From JAADJA01 sp963840975 (lineage in GTDB: Bacteria; Bacteroidota; Bacteroidia; Bacteroidales; JAADJA01), in NCBI GenBank assembly GCA_963840975.1, contig CAWJBC010000009.1, positions 1-64,000 of the forward strand: a stretch of DNA of 64,000 nucleotides. The letters are read 5' to 3'. Shown here piece after piece: positions 59,365 through 64,000 of the stretch. Position 1 is the stretch's first letter, and every line of letters begins with the position of its first letter. A program made the translations under genes and the position numbers. Under the pieces are notes generated by a model that did no database searches, was not told where the DNA came from, and saw nothing but the letters and a program-made list of their open reading frames with translations.

Positions 59365-59556
59365 TTAAGCTAATTTAACGTCGACCGCGTTTAAACCCTT
59401 TTTTCCTTCTTTAAGCTCAAATGTTACTGCATCTTCGTCTTTGATTTCATCAATTACTCCTGAAACATGTACAAAATAATCTTTGCCTGTTTCATCATCA
59501 ATAATAAATCCGAATCCTTTGGACCTATTAAAGAATTTTACTTTTCCTGTTTTCAT
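59365..59556 (-). CDS. Cold-shock protein (CspA family)
   Basis: 63 residues forming a single cold-shock OB-fold. RNP1 is SKGFGFI and RNP2 is YFVHVS. It ends GKKGLNAVDVKLA, as in the larger relative at 53079-53531. It binds single-stranded RNA/DNA and acts as an RNA chaperone. It is monocistronic: a -7 box lies at 59595-59602 and a terminator follows. The leader of about 35 nt is AT-rich, shorter than the long cold-sensing leaders of proteobacterial cspA. Confidence 0.92.
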   Translation of the reverse strand: MKTGKVKFFNRSKGFGFIIDDETGKDYFVHVSGVIDEIKDEDAVTFELKEGKKGLNAVDVKLA

Positions 59557-59594
59557 TTTGTTGTAATAATTAATAATAAATAAAAAATAGTGTG

Positions 59595-59602
59595 CAAAGG
59601 TA
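59595..59602 (-). promoter_or_regulatory. -7 box of the small cold-shock gene
   Basis: TACCTTTG on the - strand. The nearest TTTG lies only 15 nt upstream, shorter than the usual 19-20, so the -33 call is uncertain. Confidence 0.55.
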
Positions 59603-59736
59603 AGTCAAATTGGAACACAAAAATCAATTTAAAAAAAATTTATTTTGATTTGTAAAATCCTTCATCCAGACTTACCAGCGACTACTAACAACAGTAATTT
59701 GATAAAATTGGTTAATTAAAGGTAAAGTTTAAAAAG

Positions 59737-60375
59737 TTAAATTGATTGGGTATTGAATGCATTTAGGGAATCGGCGGGATTGTTCTTAATATCCATTATT
59801 TCAATTTTCCAATCGTGTTCAAGTGTAAAAACTCCACCTATAAAAGGGTTGAGCATATATCCCCATGATGGATTTTCTCCCGAAGGACATTCCCAATAGG
59901 TATCTTCGAAATAAAACTTAAATTTTTCATCTTCATGCCGGATGATGCAATGGTAAATTTTATCAGGGTAAATGGTATCGAGGATCGCTTGCTGACCATT
60001 TCCGTGATCGGGGTGGATACCGTTTACATAGCAATAACTTCCTACAATCAACGTGGTATCATTAATGCATTTATAAACCAGCCGCGCCGAACCCTTATCG
60101 TGATGCATGCCTTTTGAAAAACCCCTGACTTTATTCCAGCCATTTCGCACGGGTTCTTTATAGTACCATGATTTATTGGGCTTAAAGTAAAATTCTATCT
60201 GATCAAGCTGATAAATAAATTCAATGGCAGGATAATAACTATGCTTGCCTTTTTTTATCTTTATTTCGCGCCACTCATTGGAATAGTCAATAAAAGTAGC
60301 CCTGCTGACCACAAATACCTCAGTAAGCGGCAACAGGATGATTATGACTGTTAATATCCGTATCCAAATTTTCAT
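59737..60375 (-). CDS. Unknown membrane-anchored or secreted protein
   Basis: 212 residues. The N-terminus (MKIWIRILTVIIILLPLTEV) is a signal peptide or anchor helix. The rest is rich in aromatics and charged residues (WYYKEPVRNGWNKVRGFSKG, IHPDHGNGQQAILDTI, YWECPSGENPSWGYMLNPFI), suggesting a beta-rich polysaccharide- or lipid-facing domain. No family is recognised. It is followed by an AT-rich gap and stands apart from its neighbours. Confidence 0.6.
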   Translation of the reverse strand: MKIWIRILTVIIILLPLTEVFVVSRATFIDYSNEWREIKIKKGKHSYYPAIEFIYQLDQIEFYFKPNKSWYYKEPVRNGWNKVRGFSKGMHHDKGSARLVYKCINDTTLIVGSYCYVNGIHPDHGNGQQAILDTIYPDKIYHCIIRHEDEKFKFYFEDTYWECPSGENPSWGYMLNPFIGGVFTLEHDWKIEIMDIKNNPADSLNAFNTQSI

Positions 60376-60502
60376 CTGGCATATTAAACGTCCAAATTCA
60401 TTTTTGGGTTTTAAAATAGATCAAATATAAATATATATAATTGGTCTTTTACAAATCTTACAAAAGCAATCAGGATTATTCACCCTTATCCCTTACTTTT
60501 TC

Positions 60503-61696
60503 TTATTGAACTTTAACGAGCTTACCGCTTTTAATTAGCGCTCCATTTTCATCAATTACCCTGTACATGTATAAACCACTTTTCAGAAGCTGTGTTGAAA
60601 AGGTTTGTGATTGAATTTGCATAGAATTCATTATGATTTTTTCATCGCCTTTATCATCATAGAGAATAAAAGTCAAACCATTGTAATTTACTTTCAGGTT
60701 TAAATTCAGAAAGGTTCTGAATGGATTTGGATAAACAATAACCTCCGGTAATTCAAACAGGCTCTGAGTATCACCGGTACCTGTGTCGGTAGCTCCGGCA
60801 AAATACAATGCAGCAGCTACCGATATTTTTGCCATTTCAAAAACATAATCCATATCGAGATTGACCAGACTGTCGTGAACAGTGTGCGGATATGGCGAAT
60901 AATTATCTTCAAAGATACCGGTAATGATTTCTCCGTTGGATTGGAACGGTACATAATCAGAACCGTAAGCGTAACTTATAGTTGGAGTAAGGTCAGAATA
61001 GATTTCTGCGAGTGTCGCCAAAGTGTCGGTGAAAGCCCAGGATTCAGCATTATTCGAAGCGGGAGCAGCTTCGTCTCTTTCGCAAACCACAATATCGTTT
61101 AACATTCCAGCTACTCCGCCTACTTCATCAATATTGAAAACCAGCCGGATATCCATATTTTGCGGAACAACCACATTTTCAACATAATGAGAACTACCAA
61201 CCAAACCATATTCCTCACCACTGAAATTGATAAACTTGATTGAGTAGTGGGTTTGGATGTTTTGCATAAGCCGTGCGATTTCGAGTATAATTGCCACTCC
61301 TGTTCCGTTGTCGTTCACCCCCGGTCCTGTCTTGGTGTCGTAATGACCGTCAATGATTATGTACCTATCGGGATACAACGTTCCCTCTTTTGTAACAATA
61401 ATATTAAAGTTGGAAATTCCAAACAGGGTAAAAGTATCTGTCTGCACATCGGTATAGCCATAAAGATTGTAGTTGCTCATAAGCCATTCAGCCGTATATT
61501 CCAAAGCCGGATCATTGAATTGCTTGCGACCATAACTCTCCAACTTTAACAGTTGGGTTTGCAAAGTGTCATAGGAAACCTGATCAACAACTGACTGGAT
61601 AAAGGGATCCATGCTTTGTGCCGTTGCGGTTGTAACACCTTTGATAATAATCGCTGCTAACAATATCGCAAAAACTATTTTCATCGAAATGTTCAA
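60503..61696 (-). CDS. Secreted M28 aminopeptidase with T9SS sorting domain
   Basis: 397 residues (the ATG at 61684 is equally plausible). The signal peptide (MKIVFAILLAAIIIKGVTT) ends near AQS. The M28 core has zinc ligands H118 (IIDGHYD), bridging D129 (GVNDNGTGVA), catalytic E161 and ligand E162 (INFSGEEYGLVGSSHYVENV), and a late His in SPYPHTVHD. Residues about 315-397 (VIVYPNPFRTFLNLNL to ALIKSGKLVKVQ) are a T9SS sorting domain. It likely removes N-terminal residues from peptides outside the cell, complementing the M14 enzyme at 7022-8737. Confidence 0.9.
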   Translation of the reverse strand: MNISMKIVFAILLAAIIIKGVTTATAQSMDPFIQSVVDQVSYDTLQTQLLKLESYGRKQFNDPALEYTAEWLMSNYNLYGYTDVQTDTFTLFGISNFNIIVTKEGTLYPDRYIIIDGHYDTKTGPGVNDNGTGVAIILEIARLMQNIQTHYSIKFINFSGEEYGLVGSSHYVENVVVPQNMDIRLVFNIDEVGGVAGMLNDIVVCERDEAAPASNNAESWAFTDTLATLAEIYSDLTPTISYAYGSDYVPFQSNGEIITGIFEDNYSPYPHTVHDSLVNLDMDYVFEMAKISVAAALYFAGATDTGTGDTQSLFELPEVIVYPNPFRTFLNLNLKVNYNGLTFILYDDKGDEKIIMNSMQIQSQTFSTQLLKSGLYMYRVIDENGALIKSGKLVKVQ

Positions 61697-61730
61697 ATTA
61701 TAAATTTTAAAATAATTCGGCTAAATTAAA

Positions 61731-61738
61731 TACATTTG
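61731..61738 (+). promoter_or_regulatory. -7 box of the Asp-box gene
   Basis: TACATTTG, with a weak TTTT about 22 nt upstream, lies 29 nt before the ATG at 61768 in the divergent gap with the M28 gene. Confidence 0.55.
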
Positions 61739-61767
61739 TTGACTAACATTTTAATAATAATCGTACG

Positions 61768-64000
61768 ATGAAAACTTTATCTATTTTAACCTTCATTTCA
61801 TGTATCCTTATCGGTACAAACATCATTGGTCAGCAAACGGTTAAAGATGTAAATGGTTTTACACAGAAATCGTTTACATCCAATGTGGATTTCACACCAC
61901 CAGATCAGTCCAAAGCAGGCGAAATATGGAAAACCATCGGTCCTTTTGGCGGTGATGTATTGGACATAGCTGTCAATCCCATGGAGGTCATGTCTGTTTT
62001 TGCAGCGGCTGGAGCACCCTATATTAGCAACGATGGAGGCCAAACCTGGCAGATACTCGAAGCACTTAAAAACCTTGCTGGGGGACCCATCAATACTGTT
62101 GAAGCTACATCAAACGGAGTTATTTATGCATCGGGTCCATATTCCTATGCTAAAATTTTCCGTTCGATGGATGGCGGCGTAACATGGCAGCAGAAACCAA
62201 TTCCGTTGAATTCATCAGTTCTTGATATTACAATTGACCCATCCGATCCCAATACAATTTATGCCGGATTAACATCTGTCCTGGGTTCGTCCTTTAACAA
62301 TGTTGTGATTAAGTCCACCGATCAGGGCGATTCGTGGACATATTTTAACATGACAAGCGTTTTACCGGTTGGATATTCGGTCGTAAACCTTGCCGTTGAC
62401 CCTGATAATAACCAGACGATTTTTGTGATTGGTAACGAAGGGATCAGTAACGCCAAAGTCGCTGCTACCTTCGACGGAGGAACCACCTGGGAAAATAAAA
62501 CAGGTAACCTTCCGACCGGAAAGCCGCTCAATAAACTTGCCATTGCCGGACAGAAAGTTTTTATCGCCGGTGGACAATTATTCGGCAGCCAGGTTGTAGG
62601 TGTTTATAAAACAGAAAATTTCGGACAATCGTGGGAAAACATTTCGACCACTTTCCCGAATAAAGTAACCAATGATATTCTTGTTGACCCTACAGAATCA
62701 AATAAAATGTATGCTGCTTCGGAGGGTGATGGTATTTATTACACGCTTGATGGCGGGCTTAACTGGAATTTCGATGCGCAGGGAGCTGGTGCAACCGGGG
62801 CTGCAAGATGCCTCATATTTGAACCCGGAAACACCGATGTGATCATAGCCGGATTTTTGAGCCTTGGCGTTTGTAAAAGCACAGATGCGGCATTGAACTG
62901 GCAATTATCTAACAAAGGGATCGCAACCCTTCTTACCAACGATATTGAAACCAACCCGAATAATCCCATGCAAATACTCGTTGGATTTGAAGCTGAAAAC
63001 TCAGGAGGTTGTTATCTGACCAACGATGGAGGTGAAACCTGGCAACTGATGACTGGATTACCCGGTACTCGTTATTCACAAGTAACCATTGGAGCCGATG
63101 AAGCCCTTTACGCCTGGTCGAACGGCCCTTCGTCCATAGGTCAGGAAGGGTTGTATAAATCAACAGATAATGGAAATACCTGGGAAAACAAAGGTCCTAA
63201 CATTGGCGGGTTATTTGAAACACAAATTTTCGGTTTGATGGCATCTTCTATTGATCCCAGCCTGCTTTTTATTGGTGGAAATAATTTTGGTGTCAACGGA
63301 TGGGCATCGGTTGTTTACCGCTCAACGAACGGTGGAGATGATTGGGATAATGTTTACGTTGGCCCCGACAACGATAGCTTCAAATTTGTTTTTATTGCTC
63401 CTGATTCGAACGATGAAACCATATATGCCTCTTATGGTAACCAAAGTGACCATGCTGGTTTTATAAAAAGCGTTGACGGAGGTTTAGTATGGGCTGACAT
63501 GAACAACGGAATTCCTTCGGCGAATAAATACAGTGGCGCCATTGTCTGTGAATCCGGTAATCCCAATGTGCTTTATGGTGGAGTCGGTGGCTACGGTGAT
63601 TTGGGCGCTACCGTTTTCAAATCGCTGGATGGCGGTACTTCATGGAATGCAACTTCGTTGAGCCTGGGAACCTATTCACATATCAATGATATCCTGGTAA
63701 GCCCACTGAACAATGATATTTTGTACGCAGCCTCAACCGAGCATGGTGTTTATCTTTCGGCTGACGGCGGAACTACATGGGAAGCAGCCAATACCGGATT
63801 GCCGGCTACCTATATCACCGGCTTTTCCCGACCTTTTATCGTAAACGACACTACCTATTTCTGCGCTTCTACCTTTTCAGGAAGCGCATTTAAAACCAGG
63901 ATTTTTAATCCTATTACTTCCATCAACCAGCTATTGGATCAGGATAATTCAGTTTCTATTTTAACTAATCCGTCGAAAGGGTTGTGTAAAATTGAAATGG
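61768..64000 (+). CDS. Secreted Asp-box (BNR/sortilin-like) repeat protein, 3' end beyond the window
   Basis: At least 744 residues; the frame is open to the window edge. The signal peptide (MKTLSILTFISCILIGTNII) ends near GQQ. About 13 Asp-box motifs follow at 45-60 residue spacing (SNDGGQTW, SMDGGVTW, STDQGDSW, TFDGGTTW, TLDGGLNW, TNDGGETW, STDNGNTW, STNGGDDW, SLDGGTSW, SADGGTTW), forming beta-propellers like VPS10/sortilin or sialidases. The last visible residues (VSILTNPSKGLCKIEM) look like the start of a T9SS sorting domain, so the true end is probably about 70 codons further on. Sialidase catalytic residues were not found; a binding or adhesion role is as likely. Confidence 0.85.
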   Translation, partial: MKTLSILTFISCILIGTNIIGQQTVKDVNGFTQKSFTSNVDFTPPDQSKAGEIWKTIGPFGGDVLDIAVNPMEVMSVFAAAGAPYISNDGGQTWQILEALKNLAGGPINTVEATSNGVIYASGPYSYAKIFRSMDGGVTWQQKPIPLNSSVLDITIDPSDPNTIYAGLTSVLGSSFNNVVIKSTDQGDSWTYFNMTSVLPVGYSVVNLAVDPDNNQTIFVIGNEGISNAKVAATFDGGTTWENKTGNLPTGKPLNKLAIAGQKVFIAGGQLFGSQVVGVYKTENFGQSWENISTTFPNKVTNDILVDPTESNKMYAASEGDGIYYTLDGGLNWNFDAQGAGATGAARCLIFEPGNTDVIIAGFLSLGVCKSTDAALNWQLSNKGIATLLTNDIETNPNNPMQILVGFEAENSGGCYLTNDGGETWQLMTGLPGTRYSQVTIGADEALYAWSNGPSSIGQEGLYKSTDNGNTWENKGPNIGGLFETQIFGLMASSIDPSLLFIGGNNFGVNGWASVVYRSTNGGDDWDNVYVGPDNDSFKFVFIAPDSNDETIYASYGNQSDHAGFIKSVDGGLVWADMNNGIPSANKYSGAIVCESGNPNVLYGGVGGYGDLGATVFKSLDGGTSWNATSLSLGTYSHINDILVSPLNNDILYAASTEHGVYLSADGGTTWEAANTGLPATYITGFSRPFIVNDTTYFCASTFSGSAFKTRIFNPITSINQLLDQDNSVSILTNPSKGLCKIEM

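Overview
This 64 kb window (low GC, AT-rich gaps) comes from a Bacteroidota chromosome, probably an uncultured Bacteroidia-like lineage. Four things point there. Promoters fit the Bacteroidota consensus (TTTG, about 19-20 nt, TAnnTTTG) and Shine-Dalgarno sites are mostly absent. Several secreted proteins end in type IX secretion (T9SS) sorting domains. The block bamD - omega-like rpoZ - coaBC - DUF4835 - recN is typical of the phylum. So are a sphingolipid-type serine palmitoyltransferase and a GH13_8-like branching enzyme. No rRNA, tRNA, CRISPR array or insertion sequence was recognised.

Layout. 1-4.5 kb is accessory: a T9SS-tagged secreted protein inside a structured 'header/tail' element, a TPR/SHOCT membrane protein, a small lipoprotein, broken genes and two outer-membrane beta-barrels. 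4.7-11.6 kb holds an ABC-2 exporter, a secreted M14 carboxypeptidase, a membrane-fused spermidine-synthase-like protein and a basic coiled-coil membrane protein. 11.7-19 kb is the core block: spt divergent from bamD, rpoZ, coaBC (split by a frameshift), DUF4835, recN, then fabI. 19.1-22.5 kb has a frameshifted aminotransferase followed by a KamA-family radical SAM enzyme. 22.5-24.2 kb is the second header/tail element, with a broken gene, a long attC-like inverted repeat, and a candidate non-coding transcript made of 41-bp hairpin repeats. 24.2-26.9 kb has a VTT membrane protein and glgB. 27.0-34.1 kb is phenylalanine/tyrosine degradation (aromatic amino acid hydroxylase, HPPD, homogentisate dioxygenase, fumarylacetoacetase, flavin reductase) with a PIN toxin-antitoxin pair inside it. 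34.2-39.4 kb has an alkene reductase, a Tat-exported DUF362 protein with a DUF6599-like partner, and two unknown genes around an AT-rich region dense in TTAAGT motifs. 39.7-43.5 kb has a frameshifted acyl-CoA dehydrogenase, a debris field of duplicated gene ends, a beta-barrel and a nucleotidyltransferase pair. 43.6-64 kb has a second acyl-CoA dehydrogenase, clpC, gyrA, a TPR protein, two cold-shock proteins, a CotH/lamin-tail T9SS protein, an ABC-F protein, an M28 peptidase and an Asp-box protein that runs off the right edge.

The most unusual material is non-coding. The two header/tail elements (229-1281 and 22727-23763) share layout, but their hairpins and long-range pairings differ in sequence, as expected if structure is what is conserved. 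The 41-bp repeat array (23950-24118) lies between a consensus promoter and a strong terminator, and its hairpin stems co-vary. At least five genes carry apparent single-base frameshifts, so some 'broken genes' may be consensus errors in the assembly rather than biology.
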